64,000 nucleotides of DNA from Natronococcus roseus (GCF_043677095.1 NZ_JBHLJR010000003.1:186001-250000), one strand, 5' to 3'; positions 53,078-62,111 are shown, counted from the first letter of the stretch. Notes: generated by a model not told the origin, from the sequence alone. A program made the numbers and translations.

Positions 53078-53347
53078 CGTCCACATACGACCGTCGGAGC
53101 GGATTCTTCCACCCCATCAGCGACCGAACCCCTCTCACGAGCGCCAGCGCTCGGGACTTTTGGTACTCAAACGCAACTGTACTCGAGAGTGACAGCCGCT
53201 ACGTATAGATGAAGGAAGTAACGGCGCAGCAACCGATTGTTCCGATAGCTATCAAAAAAGTTGCCGAATATAGAAGACAGAAGATGAGTTCAGCACGACG
53301 GCTTCGTTCGTTTCACACCGTCCTCGGTATTCGGAGGCTGATGTCGG

Positions 53348-54952
53348 TCAGCACTCCTCGTCGTCGGTCACGGTTAGCGTCCCGGTTTCGGTTTCGCCGT
53401 TCGCAGTGACGGTCCAGTCGTGGTCGCCGGGGCCGAGATCCCGACTCATGACGCCGTAATGGGCGGTCTCAGTCTCGTCGGGTTCTAGATCGAGCGGGAG
53501 CGGTTCGTCGATGGGACCGATTTCGAACTGACCGTCGACCGAAACCGCTTCGTCGCCGTGGTTCGTCACCGTGATGCAGAAATCGGCGGCGTCCTCGCTC
53601 GGCTCTGCTGTTTCTTCGTACGGAATCGAGTCAGGTGCGGACACCGAGAGATCGAGATCGGCTTTGTCCGTGGGTTCGTCGTCGTCAGCTTCCTCTTCGT
53701 CTTCGGGCTCCTCGTCGGCCTCTTCCTCGTCCTCGTCGTCCTCGGGAGGTTCGTCTAGCTCCCCGATATGCGGAACCCATGCACGGACCTCAACCAAATC
53801 CGGATCAGCAGGACACTCCTCGATCCCTCTTAGACTCAGAGAGATGGATTCGCCAGGCTCGAGTTCTTCCGGCCTTTCATGGGTGTTGTTGTCATTCACG
53901 CGACCTTCGAAGTAAATCGTGATCGCCTCGTCATCGGTCACGTTTTCAGCTTCAAACTCGATGTAACAGTAGTTCGAACTATCTTCCTGCTCGTCGAGGT
54001 AGTACTCACCCGACGATAGCTCGAGTCGTTCTTCGACGTGTTCGTCGTCTCCGTAAGCGTTCTCTGCAATCTCATACACATACTCGACCTCGACGTCCTG
54101 CGGCTCTGCTTCCTCGTCTTCTTCGTCCTCAGGAGGTTCGTCTGATTCTCCGATGCTGGCCACCCATGTATGGACCGTTGCTTGATCCGGATCATCGGGA
54201 CACTCATCCGCTACCCCCTGATTTATATCCATACTTATGGAGTCTGATTCACCGGGATCAAGTGAAGTTACACTTTCGTGCGTCGGGTTCCCATCTACGA
54301 CAGCATGGCGGTAGAAGCTAATACTTTCATCATCGCTGAGGTTTTCAGCATCCGCTTCGACGGTGCAAGAGTCGAATTCACCCGACGACAGTTCTAGTCG
54401 CTCTTCGAGCTGTTCATCATCTCCTTGCTCAACTGTATACGTATATTCGAACTCAACGTCCCCGTCTTCGCCTTCGTCGTCTTCGGGAGGTTCGTGTGGG
54501 TCCCCGATGTACGGGGATCGCGCAGTGATCGTAACCTGATCCGGATCGGTGGGACAGTTATCGGGATTGAGTGACTCCAGCCTTTCACCACCGGATTCGC
54601 CCGGGTCGAGTAGTCTCTGAACGTCCCACGTACTATGGCCATCCACAGTAGCCCAAAAGTCAACCCTAATTTCATCGTCGCTCACGTTTTCCGCACTGAA
54701 CGTAACGTAGCAGGTCTGCGGCTCATCCTCGTCCCCGACGTAATGGTACTCAACCGAGGACAGGTCGAGTCGTTCTTCGAGCTGTTCATCGTCTCCCTCC
54801 CCTTCGAGCCGATACTCGTACTCGACGTCAACATCCTGCGTCTCCGCTTCTTCGCCGTGTTCGTCCGCGGCCGTTGACAGCGACCCAAACAGTCCAGTTA
54901 CTCCAAGAGCCGCCCCCGATGCGAGCAGTTTCCGCCGATTGAATCTCGTCAC
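53348..54952 (-). CDS. secreted three-repeat protein with C-terminal Ig-like domain
   Basis: A 534-residue protein with twin-arginine signal (Arg6-Arg7, cleavage near Ala28-Ala29). It has three homologous repeats of about 115 residues (41-155, 165-275, 287-405), each with EQLEERLxLSS, AENxSDDE and two Cys (81/133, 196/251, 329/380) and joined by acidic linkers EPPEDDE. A CARDB/Ig-like domain (430-530) with Cys459 and Cys534 follows. No membrane anchor is seen, so it may be released or held by the envelope. The repeats have no family I recognise. Confidence 0.75.
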   Translation of the reverse strand: MTRFNRRKLLASGAALGVTGLFGSLSTAADEHGEEAETQDVDVEYEYRLEGEGDDEQLEERLDLSSVEYHYVGDEDEPQTCYVTFSAENVSDDEIRVDFWATVDGHSTWDVQRLLDPGESGGERLESLNPDNCPTDPDQVTITARSPYIGDPHEPPEDDEGEDGDVEFEYTYTVEQGDDEQLEERLELSSGEFDSCTVEADAENLSDDESISFYRHAVVDGNPTHESVTSLDPGESDSISMDINQGVADECPDDPDQATVHTWVASIGESDEPPEDEEDEEAEPQDVEVEYVYEIAENAYGDDEHVEERLELSSGEYYLDEQEDSSNYCYIEFEAENVTDDEAITIYFEGRVNDNNTHERPEELEPGESISLSLRGIEECPADPDLVEVRAWVPHIGELDEPPEDDEDEEEADEEPEDEEEADDDEPTDKADLDLSVSAPDSIPYEETAEPSEDAADFCITVTNHGDEAVSVDGQFEIGPIDEPLPLDLEPDETETAHYGVMSRDLGPGDHDWTVTANGETETGTLTVTDDEEC

Positions 54953-55203
54953 AGTTAGAAACTATCACATTTTAGTATAATTGCGGGGGCTTGCACAAGC
55001 CAACCGCATTTACATACTGACGTGCTATACTGCACGGCTGCTGTCCTGTGCCAATCGACTTCCGGAGGGGGCCACATCCCCGCTGTAGATTCAGCACGGC
55101 CCTCTCAACATCTCCAGTAGCTGATGGAAGAGACGGCGTTACGTGCGCACGCTCTACGTAACGCCTCGGCCACTCGTCTCTGCGAAGGGAATCCGATTGT
55201 TAA
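54953..55203. promoter_or_regulatory. 251-base gap with promoter and palindrome
   Basis: The minus-strand run attatactaaaa (54972-54984) is about 26 bases before the secreted-protein ATG, a good TATA box. Downstream of the helicase stop, ggcgttacgt (55135-55144) and acgtaacgcc (55156-55165) form a perfect 10-base inverted repeat with an 11-base spacer. It is not followed by a T run, so it could be an operator rather than a terminator. Confidence 0.6.
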
Positions 55204-57057
55204 CTATCCGTCCGTATCCCAGACGTCCGCGAGCGGACTCGAGCCCGACGAGCGCCGCGAGCGCGAGCCGGAGCTACCAGTGGTTCCCTTCGAGCGCCCG
55301 CTCGAGCTCCGCTTCGCCCCATCTCGCGAGCGACCGACCGAACTCGAGCCGTCGCCGACCGCCGCCTGCGGCTCGAACGCCGGCAGCTCCGGGCGCTCCA
55401 TCCGCTCGACCTGAGCGGCGAACCAGTCGGGCGTATCCGAGCGGGCGCGGTCGAAGACGTCGAGGAGACTCGAGTCGGCGAGGTAGGTCGCGCCGTAGTC
55501 GTCGGGCGCGCGGACGACCCGGCCGCAGGCCTGGATGACCGTCCGCAGGGCGGTTCGGTAGTACCACGCCCACTGGCCCTCCTCGAGGCGGTGGGCGACC
55601 CTCGAGTCGCCCGTGTTGAGAAACGGGGCCTTGCAAAGCACCTGCCAGCGACAGAGCTCGCCCTTGAGATCCAGCGCCTCCTCCATCTTCACCGAGAGGA
55701 AGACGTCGGGGTCGTCGCTGGCCTTCCATTCATCTAAGGCGGCGTCGCGGCTGTCACGGTCGTGGACGCGGATCCGATCGCCGACGCCGAAGTCGCGGAG
55801 CAGGTCGGCCAGCCGCTCCTGGATGTCGTAGGAGTGGGCGTGAACCAGCCCCTTCTCGTCGGGGTGTTCCTGCATAACCCGGACGATCGTGCGGGCGAGT
55901 TTCGGCGTCGTCTCCGAGCGGTGCTCGTAGGTCATCTTCCCCTGCGTGACGTCGTACAGCGGGCGGTGCTCGACGGGGAACGTGTGCTCGACGTCGACCA
56001 GGGCGACGTCGGCGGGGTCGAGTCCAACCTGCCGACAGAAGGCGTCCTTGTTCAGGATCGTCGCCGACAGTAGCGCGAACTTGTTCCCGCGGTCCCAGAC
56101 CGTGTGCCGGAGGTAGCGCTCGGGATCCATCGGCTTGATCGTCAGCGGGCCGCCGAGCTTCTCGCCCTCCTCCTCGGAATCCCCACCGTCTCCTTCGCTT
56201 CCGCCGGAGCGCGGATCGGACTGGTCGACTAACCACGTCGTCGCGCTCTGTGGATCCCGGTAGTCCGAGACGAACCAGTCGAGCTCGCCGATCAGTTCCT
56301 GGAGGCGGTCGCGCTGGCGGACCTCGCGGGGCGTGAGCGACTCCTGGGACAGTAGCTCGTCCTTCCGGCGGGTACAGATCTGGGCGACGTTCTCGGCGTA
56401 CCGGACCGCCCGATCCAGACCGTCGACCTCCGGAACACGGAGCTCGTCCCAGAACGGCACCGTCCGCGGCCCGAGCTGGATCGTCGCGTACATTTCGGCC
56501 CACTCCGCCAGCCCGTGGGCCTCGTCGATCACGACGACGTCTCGCGTGCGAAAGACCTCGCTGCCCGCCGTCTGCATGAAGTACGCCAGCGTCATCGCCG
56601 CGATTTTCCGGTTCGAGGCGATCGCCCGGTCGGAGAAGTACGGACAGCGGTGTTTGACCGAGCAGTCGTACCCCCGCTCGCGGACGCAGGGGGCCTGGTT
56701 GACGGGCGTATCACGCTCGTCGGGGAGGATGCAGGTGTAGTTCGACTTCCCGCGGATCACGTTCAGGTCGGCCAACAGATCGTCGGCCGCGACGTCGTCG
56801 AGCTGGGAGACCTGCGGGGTCGTGTAGTAGGCGCCCGCGGCCTCGCTGGGCTCGGCCTCGTCGACGGTCCGCGCGCAGCCGGCGACGGCCCGCGCGAGCA
56901 GAGACTTCCCGCTGCCCGTCGGCGCGCGCACCAACACGACGTCGTTGCCGGCCGCGAACGCGTCGCGAACGTCGCGGAGGGCTTGCTCCTGGGCCCCGCG
57001 GTAGCTCGGCGCGGGGAAGCCGTCGAAGATCCGCTCGGGGTTCACCGTTCGATCCAC
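55204..57057 (-). CDS. XPD/DinG-like Fe-S DNA helicase
   Basis: A 617-residue superfamily 2 helicase. Walker A is RAPTGSGKS (44-52), DEAH at 178-181 (VVVIDEAHG), and four cysteines between them (Cys109, 124, 132, 138) match the [4Fe-4S] domain of XPD and DinG. The late motif ACGRVVRAPDD is motif VI. It unwinds DNA 5' to 3' in repair by analogy with the family. The last 80 residues are Ser/Arg-rich and disordered. The Met of MDRTVNPE is the start. Confidence 0.9.
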   Translation of the reverse strand: MDRTVNPERIFDGFPAPSYRGAQEQALRDVRDAFAAGNDVVLVRAPTGSGKSLLARAVAGCARTVDEAEPSEAAGAYYTTPQVSQLDDVAADDLLADLNVIRGKSNYTCILPDERDTPVNQAPCVRERGYDCSVKHRCPYFSDRAIASNRKIAAMTLAYFMQTAGSEVFRTRDVVVIDEAHGLAEWAEMYATIQLGPRTVPFWDELRVPEVDGLDRAVRYAENVAQICTRRKDELLSQESLTPREVRQRDRLQELIGELDWFVSDYRDPQSATTWLVDQSDPRSGGSEGDGGDSEEEGEKLGGPLTIKPMDPERYLRHTVWDRGNKFALLSATILNKDAFCRQVGLDPADVALVDVEHTFPVEHRPLYDVTQGKMTYEHRSETTPKLARTIVRVMQEHPDEKGLVHAHSYDIQERLADLLRDFGVGDRIRVHDRDSRDAALDEWKASDDPDVFLSVKMEEALDLKGELCRWQVLCKAPFLNTGDSRVAHRLEEGQWAWYYRTALRTVIQACGRVVRAPDDYGATYLADSSLLDVFDRARSDTPDWFAAQVERMERPELPAFEPQAAVGDGSSSVGRSRDGAKRSSSGRSKGTTGSSGSRSRRSSGSSPLADVWDTDG

Positions 57058-57224
57058 GGGGCGGTCGCGTCCTAAAGGCTGCGAACCGTTACGCCACGTG
57101 CGACTACCGTCGTCCGTTTCGCTCCTCGCAACTCGAGAAAGCCCCGCCTATCGGGACGTAAGCGGTCGATACGGTCGGGGTAGCGAGTCGATTACGAATA
57201 CGGACCCCGTCCTCGAGTTCGAGT

Positions 57225-57316
57225 GCGGAAGGGTCGCTCAGCGGTAGAGCACCGCGGTGCCGTCAGGCCCGCGGCGGCCATCGTGCCTCGTGGCGTTCAA
57301 ATCCCACCCCTTCCGC
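57225..57316 (+). tRNA. non-canonical tRNA-like RNA
   Basis: A 92-base cloverleaf-like sequence: 9-bp acceptor gcggaaggg / cccttccgc, T34 and C35 before a canonical D arm (gctc-agcggta-gagc), an arm with 6-bp stem ccgcgg/ccgcgg and an 11-base loop tgccgtcaggc, a 3-bp variable arm (ggc-catcgt-gcc), and T loop ttcaaat with stem gtggg-like plus one extra C at 57294. Normal tRNAs have a 7-bp acceptor and 7-base loop. AT-rich gattacgaata upstream (57190-57200) fits a promoter. It may be a tRNA pseudogene, a mimic, or an unusual tRNA; GCC and TCA both occur in the loop. Confidence 0.5.
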
Positions 57317-57403
57317 TCGCGGCGCCGGCTCGAACTCGATCGCGACCGTGCTTTCGGTGGTGTGTCACACGCTCGCTCTCTCGTCCCTCCTTCCGGCGCC
57401 GCC

Positions 57404-57649
57404 TCAAACCGACTCGAGTCGCGACGTCTCCTCGTCGACCTGCTCCAGCCGAGCGACGTCCGCGTCGGTCGGGTCGTCCGGCAGCGCCGCGATACAGGGA
57501 TAACACAGCAGGTGGTCCGAGCCGTTTTCGAACTCGAGGGTCATCGCCGAACCCTGGCTGCCGTCGTCCTCGCCGAACGTCCAGAGGTTGGCGATACCGC
57601 CGGCGACCGTCACCGTTCGGCCGCAGCCGTCGCAGGTGTCCCGCGCCAT
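57404..57649 (-). CDS. small zinc-ribbon protein
   Basis: An 81-residue protein with two CxxC knuckles, Cys6/Cys9 (DTCDGCG) and Cys49/Cys52 (LLCYPC), separated by strands; an acidic helical tail follows. Similar single zinc-ribbon proteins are common in haloarchaea and are uncharacterised. It could bind nucleic acid or a protein partner. Divergent from the YkgJ gene with 80 bases between starts. Confidence 0.7.
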   Translation of the reverse strand: MARDTCDGCGRTVTVAGGIANLWTFGEDDGSQGSAMTLEFENGSDHLLCYPCIAALPDDPTDADVARLEQVDEETSRLESV

Positions 57650-57729
57650 ACGCGAGTATCCGTCTCGAGCCGTGAAAGTCGTTCCCCCACGGCACAGCCG
57701 TTATGGCCACACCCGCAGTACCGACGGCC

Positions 57730-58674
57730 ATGGAGGTGAACTGCCAGGGATGTGCCGGCTGCTGTCTCGACTGGCGGCCGCTGCTCGAGGCCGACGAGGA
57801 ACCGAAGGGACGCCACCACGCCCGATCGGCGCCAGATGACGGCGATGCCGAACGCGAGCAGGCGTTCTCCGAGCGCGTGCCGCTGGGCGGCAGTTACAAC
57901 TTCGTCGCGCTGACCCGCGACGAGATCCGGAGCTTCCTCGAGCGAGGTTCGGCCGCGGTGCTGACCCCGCGGTTCTGGACGGTGGAGGACGAACGCGAGG
58001 GCGTCGAGGTCGGCGACCGCCGCGTGGCTGCCGTCGCCGGCCGTCCGGTCTTCTTCGTCGGCCTGCGAAAACCGCCGAAGCCCGTCGCGCCGTTCGGTCG
58101 CGAGGAGGCGACGTGGCTGCCGACCTGCGTCTTCCTCGACCCGACGACGCTGCAGTGTCGGATCCACGGGAGCGACCGCTTCCCCGACGAGTGCGGTACC
58201 TATCCCGAGCAGACCATCGCGCTGGACGCCGAAACCGAGTGCGAGCGCGTCGAGGCCCGGTTCGGCGGGGAACGTCTGCTCGAGCGCGACCACGACGACC
58301 CCGACGGGCTACTGTTCGGTCCGCAGGCGCTGGGTGCGAAGCTGTTCTGTCACCCTCGCCCCGACGAACTCGAGGGCATGTTCGACCGGCTCGAGCGGGG
58401 CGAGCCGTCGTCGGCCGATCGAGCCGAGTGCATCGCCGTCGCCGCGGCCTCGAGTCCCGGCACCGTCGCCGTCTCGGAGCCACACTACGAGCGGGCGCTC
58501 GAGCGTCTCGAGGGTGACGAACCGGACGCGGGCGACGCGTGGATCAGGCCCGCGATCGACGACTGGTGCCGACGTCGGGATCGAACTCGGGCCAACGAGG
58601 CGGTTCCGGATCCCGAACTCGCGGCGGTAATCGAGGATCGACGCGGTGCCCCCGAGACCCCGGGCTGGGAGTGA
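57730..58674 (+). CDS. YkgJ-type cysteine-cluster protein
   Basis: A 314-residue protein of the YkgJ (CxxCxxxCC-like) family. The N-terminal cluster is Cys5, Cys8, Cys11, Cys12 (NCQGCAGCC), with further Cys in PTCVFLD, LQCRIHGS and DECGTYPEQ. The family binds metal, probably zinc or an Fe-S cluster; some are linked to tRNA or flagellar modification, and the task here is unknown. The Met of MEVNCQGC is chosen as start. Confidence 0.85.
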   Translation: MEVNCQGCAGCCLDWRPLLEADEEPKGRHHARSAPDDGDAEREQAFSERVPLGGSYNFVALTRDEIRSFLERGSAAVLTPRFWTVEDEREGVEVGDRRVAAVAGRPVFFVGLRKPPKPVAPFGREEATWLPTCVFLDPTTLQCRIHGSDRFPDECGTYPEQTIALDAETECERVEARFGGERLLERDHDDPDGLLFGPQALGAKLFCHPRPDELEGMFDRLERGEPSSADRAECIAVAAASSPGTVAVSEPHYERALERLEGDEPDAGDAWIRPAIDDWCRRRDRTRANEAVPDPELAAVIEDRRGAPETPGWE

Positions 58675-58733
58675 CTCGAGGATAGAGCCGCTGCAACGCG
58701 ACTCGTTAAGGACCGATCCTCCGTACCCACCGT

Positions 58734-59693
58734 ATGAACGTACTCGTAACGGGTGCGACCGGCTTCGTCGGCAGTCGCCTCGTCGCCGCGCTGCGTGCGA
58801 TGACGGATCACGACGTGACGGTGCTCGTTCGGGACGCCGACGACTACGAGCCGCCCGACGACGGGATTACCGTCGCGGAGGGCGACGTCCTCGAGGAAGG
58901 AAGCTTCGAGGACGCGCTCGAGGGGATCGACGTCGCCTACTACCTGATCCACACGATGGGGGGCGGCGACGAGGACCTGATCGCACAGGATCGACGCGCC
59001 GCGCGGAACTTCGAGCGGGCGGCGACCGACGCCGACGTCGGGCGGATCGTCTACCTCAGCGGACTCGGCAACGAGGACGAGCAGCTGTCGGAGCACCTGG
59101 CCTCGCGACGGCTTGCCGAGTCCGAGCTGCAGGCCGGCAGCGCCGAGGTGACGGTACTCCGGGCGGCGATCATCATCGGCGGCGAGAGCGCGAGCTTTCA
59201 GATCGTCCGCCAGCTCGCGAAGCGACTCCCGGTAATGGTGACCCCGCGGTGGGTCCGCGTCGACTGCCAGCCGATCGCCATCGACGACGTGATCGCGTAC
59301 CTGCTCGCGGTCCTCGAACGCTCCGAGACAGCGGGCGAAACCTACGAGATCGGCGGACCGGACGTGCTCACCTACGGCGAAATGCTCCGGACGACCGCGA
59401 GGATCATGCGGGGGTGGGAGCCGGTTATCGTCCCGGTTCCGGTGCTGACGCCGACGCTGTCGGCGTACTGGGTTGACCTCGTCACCGACGTCGACTCGCA
59501 GGTCGCCCACCGGCTGATCGAGGGGATGGTCAACCCGGTAGTCGTCGAGGACGACCGCCTGCGGGAGCTCGTCGGCGTCGATCCGACGCCGTTCGAGGAC
59601 GCCGTCCGCAGCGCGCTCGCCGAGGAGGTAACCCTCGACGGGGACACCCTCGAGAGCGGGCTGCCCGACCAGGGGCACCCGCTCGAGGAATGA
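58734..59693 (+). CDS. NAD(P)H-binding SDR-type protein
   Basis: A 319-residue atypical short-chain dehydrogenase. The Rossmann motif is VTGATGFVGSRLVAAL, followed by AYYLIHTMGGG and IVYLSGLG; the catalytic YxxxK is not present. The family resembles YbjT/DUF2867-type and complex-I-subunit-like proteins; function is uncertain. It overlaps the next membrane gene by four bases (ATGA), so the pair is coupled. Confidence 0.88.
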   Translation: MNVLVTGATGFVGSRLVAALRAMTDHDVTVLVRDADDYEPPDDGITVAEGDVLEEGSFEDALEGIDVAYYLIHTMGGGDEDLIAQDRRAARNFERAATDADVGRIVYLSGLGNEDEQLSEHLASRRLAESELQAGSAEVTVLRAAIIIGGESASFQIVRQLAKRLPVMVTPRWVRVDCQPIAIDDVIAYLLAVLERSETAGETYEIGGPDVLTYGEMLRTTARIMRGWEPVIVPVPVLTPTLSAYWVDLVTDVDSQVAHRLIEGMVNPVVVEDDRLRELVGVDPTPFEDAVRSALAEEVTLDGDTLESGLPDQGHPLEE

Positions 59694-60415
59694 CCCGCAC
59701 CCCGGAGTACGGCGAGACGTGGGTCTACGAGAGCATCGTCGGTGCGTTGCCGGGGTTCGAACTCTCCGATCGGCTCGCCATCGGGATCCAGTTCGCGGTC
59801 TTCGAGGCGGCGCTGCTCGTGGTCGCGGCCGCCTACGGGCTGTGGGGGGCAGTCGTTCCAGGGACCGTCGCCGTCCTCGTCGCGGCGGTCGGTAGCTGGC
59901 TCATGCTCCGGTACAGCCGCTCGGTTCGGGCACTTCGCTCGCCCGAGGGGTACCGACGCGTGCTGTTCGGCTCGAACATCGAGGTCGTCCTCGGGGTGAT
60001 GGCGTTCGTCCTCCTGGTCACATACCTGTTCGTCACCGATCCCCGGACCAGCGACGTGCCGTTGCTGACGGAGATCCTCGGTCCCGAGCCGCCGGCGCTG
60101 GCGGTCGCTCTGCTCCTGTTGATCCTCTGGGACGTCGTCTACCGGATCGGCACCTGCTGGTGGGCGACCGTCGCCGGGCTCTGGCGGTCGATCGTCTACG
60201 AGTTCGAGCCGGAAACGACCCGGGAGTACGCTCGAACTGACGGACTCAACGTGGCGTTTGCGGGCGTTCAGCTACTGTTCGTGCCGTTCGTGCTGGGCCA
60301 TCCGATCCTGGTCGGCGCGCTCGTCGGCCACGTGATCGCCGTCGTCGCGGTGGCGGCGCTGTCGGTACTGCTGCAGCGACGATCCCAGAAAGAGTCCGGC
60401 GGGACGACCCCCTAA
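59690..60415 (+). CDS. integral membrane protein
   Basis: A 241-residue protein with about six transmembrane segments (about 32-52, 53-72, 98-118, 133-153, 190-208, 210-230). No known family is recognised; the coupled SDR-like partner suggests a joint membrane-linked redox role, which is inference. It ends with a stop that overlaps that of the convergent small gene. Confidence 0.75.
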   Translation: MTRTPEYGETWVYESIVGALPGFELSDRLAIGIQFAVFEAALLVVAAAYGLWGAVVPGTVAVLVAAVGSWLMLRYSRSVRALRSPEGYRRVLFGSNIEVVLGVMAFVLLVTYLFVTDPRTSDVPLLTEILGPEPPALAVALLLLILWDVVYRIGTCWWATVAGLWRSIVYEFEPETTREYARTDGLNVAFAGVQLLFVPFVLGHPILVGALVGHVIAVVAVAALSVLLQRRSQKESGGTTP

Positions 60416-60585
60416 TCCGACTTCATCTCCTCGAACTGGCTCAGCAGCTCCTCGGCCGACTCGCCGGCGTCGTACTCGACCTTGCCGTGGTAGATCGTCC
60501 GCTCGTCGTCGAAATCCGCATCCACCCGCGAGGCCTGGGCCTCGCGCCGCTCGTGTTCGTCTTCGTCATAGGCACCCATTGACAT
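60412..60585 (-). CDS. DUF5786 small protein
   Basis: A 57-residue, acidic, haloarchaea-specific protein recognised by GAYDEDEHERREAQ and YHGKVEYDAGESAEELL. It has no signal or membrane segment. Its function is unknown. Starts are possible at 60585 (MSMGAYD) or 60579 (MGAYD); the first is preferred. The stop codons of this and the convergent membrane gene overlap in ctaa. Confidence 0.8.
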   Translation of the reverse strand: MSMGAYDEDEHERREAQASRVDADFDDERTIYHGKVEYDAGESAEELLSQFEEMKSD

Positions 60586-60695
60586 GGTAAGTATACACAT
60601 TGTAGGGAGCTGATGCTTATCAATGTAACGGTGACCCACACCCCCGTCGTTCCGTCAGCGAACAGTATATACCCACCCGGACACAATCTATCGGC
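60586..60695. promoter_or_regulatory. divergent promoters, DUF5786 and DUF5784
   Basis: Plus strand agtatatac (60664-60672) is 28 bases before the GTG start of the DUF5784 gene. Minus strand gataagca (about 60616-60624) is 34 bases before the DUF5786 ATG. Both suit leaderless transcription; the pair of families is typically divergent. Confidence 0.6.
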
Positions 60696-61709
60696 GTGGC
60701 ACGGCCGCTTCGCTTTCGTTACTCGCCCGCCAACTGGAGCGAGCAACGAGTCCGACAGGAGATACTGGGACCGCTCCGCTCGAGCATCGGCGCTCGAGCC
60801 GCGACCCCTCGATTCGATATCGGCGCAGACTGGGAGACACACCGCTTCGAGATGCAAAACGGCGACCTCGCGCTCTTCGCTCGCAACGGTGAGGAAGCCT
60901 ACTGGATGGGCAACACCGAGACCCCCTCCTCGCTGTGGAAGACCGACAAGTTCGGCTGGGAGGAGGTTCCCTACCACGTCGCCCGCTGGAATCAGCGGGA
61001 GCTGCTCGCGACGCTGCACGAAACCGATCCCTGGCTCGCCGACTACCCCTACCTCTCGTGGTTCTTCCTTCCGGTCTTCATGTCCAAGGACGGCCGGGAC
61101 TCCACGCGGGCCTTCTTCCGCGAGCACGCCGCGGGCTTTCCCGACGCCGGCCGCCGCGAGGCGACCCGCTACTTCGAGGACTTCCTCGAGACCGGCGTGC
61201 TCGACGACTACCGGTCGATCATGGCCGGCAAGCTCGGCACTAGTAACCACGTCGACCGCGTCCGGATGAGCGCCGCGATGGGCGAGTTCATCGCCGCGAA
61301 GATCCTCACCGACGCGGGCTACGAGGTCACCCCCGAGATTGAGGTGACGACCGGCCACTCGCTGGATTACCGGGCCGAGGACGAGGAGACGAACCGCCTC
61401 GTCGAGGTGACCCGACCACAGCCGCCGGCCAACCGGGCCGCCGCCGGCCCCGTCGCCGCCGTACGCGACACCGCCGAGACGAAGACGGACGGCCAGCTCG
61501 CCGAACACGGCGGCGGCGCCGTCCTGTTCGTCGACTGCTCGAGCTTCCGGGACGACGCCTGGGCGGCGGTTCGGGGCGAACAGCCCGACCTGCGACACCG
61601 CCCCGCGGTCGTCTACCGCGCCCGCCCCAACGGTCACGTCGAGGGCTACCGGAAGGGGTCGGTTCCCCTCGAGTTCGGCGACTCGATCGAGTTTTTCGAT
61701 CCCTCGTGA
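60696..61709 (+). CDS. DUF5784 family protein
   Basis: A 337-residue haloarchaeal protein of the DUF5784 family, starting with GTG as decided by the TATA box 28 bases upstream. The first 200 residues are Trp/Tyr-rich (YSPANWSEQ, FGWEEVPYHVARWN, YPYLSWFFLPVFM). The C-terminal part, with AAKILTDAGYEVTPEIEV, DYRAEDEETNRLVEVTRP and VLFVDCSSF, looks like a restriction-endonuclease-type fold with a possible D-ExK-like site. That is inference. Its role is unknown. Confidence 0.82.
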   Translation: MARPLRFRYSPANWSEQRVRQEILGPLRSSIGARAATPRFDIGADWETHRFEMQNGDLALFARNGEEAYWMGNTETPSSLWKTDKFGWEEVPYHVARWNQRELLATLHETDPWLADYPYLSWFFLPVFMSKDGRDSTRAFFREHAAGFPDAGRREATRYFEDFLETGVLDDYRSIMAGKLGTSNHVDRVRMSAAMGEFIAAKILTDAGYEVTPEIEVTTGHSLDYRAEDEETNRLVEVTRPQPPANRAAAGPVAAVRDTAETKTDGQLAEHGGGAVLFVDCSSFRDDAWAAVRGEQPDLRHRPAVVYRARPNGHVEGYRKGSVPLEFGDSIEFFDPS

Positions 61710-61789
61710 AGCAGATCGTTGATCGTGGAGCTGTAGCTGAAGGTCGAAGAGGATAAGAGACCGCGCCAGCGGTGCCCGATCCGTTCTCG

Positions 61790-62060
61790 AGCCGCCGCTT
61801 CGTGTCGGAGCAGCTGCAGCGGACCTGGTGCAGCAGGAGTCGCTGGCCGTCTACGCCGACGGATTTCGGTCGTATGAACTACGAGATGATGGCGACAAGT
61901 TCGACCGACAATACGTCGTCCACAGCGACGGTGAAGGCGCTGCTGAAGACGTCATCTCGATATCTGCGAGAGCCACGATCCGCTGGTGTGACCGTGGCTC
62001 TCGCCCCATCGAGGTGTCTCAAAAGACAAACTCGCACTCTGTTTTAGACTGTTAACTGAT
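61790..62060 (+). pseudogene. decayed IS1595-type transposase fragment
   Basis: Frame one gives LAVYADGFRSYE and FDRQYVVHSDGE, which match the late catalytic part of haloarchaeal IS1595-family transposases. The match then shifts to another frame at about 61965 giving CESHDPLV, a TGA at 61989-61991, then PWLSPHRGVSKDKL. So one frameshift and one in-frame stop break it, and only the C-terminal third is left. No N-terminal part or terminal repeats are seen. Confidence 0.75.
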
Positions 62061-62111
62061 CTGCCCCGGTTAGCCGACATCATTAACTCAGCTCGTCCGG
62101 TGGCTTTCCGT

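Noticed and set aside
55020..55130. Possible insertion-sequence end near the secreted-protein promoter
   Set aside because: The sequence looked like a terminal repeat at first, but I found no matching inverted copy or transposase.
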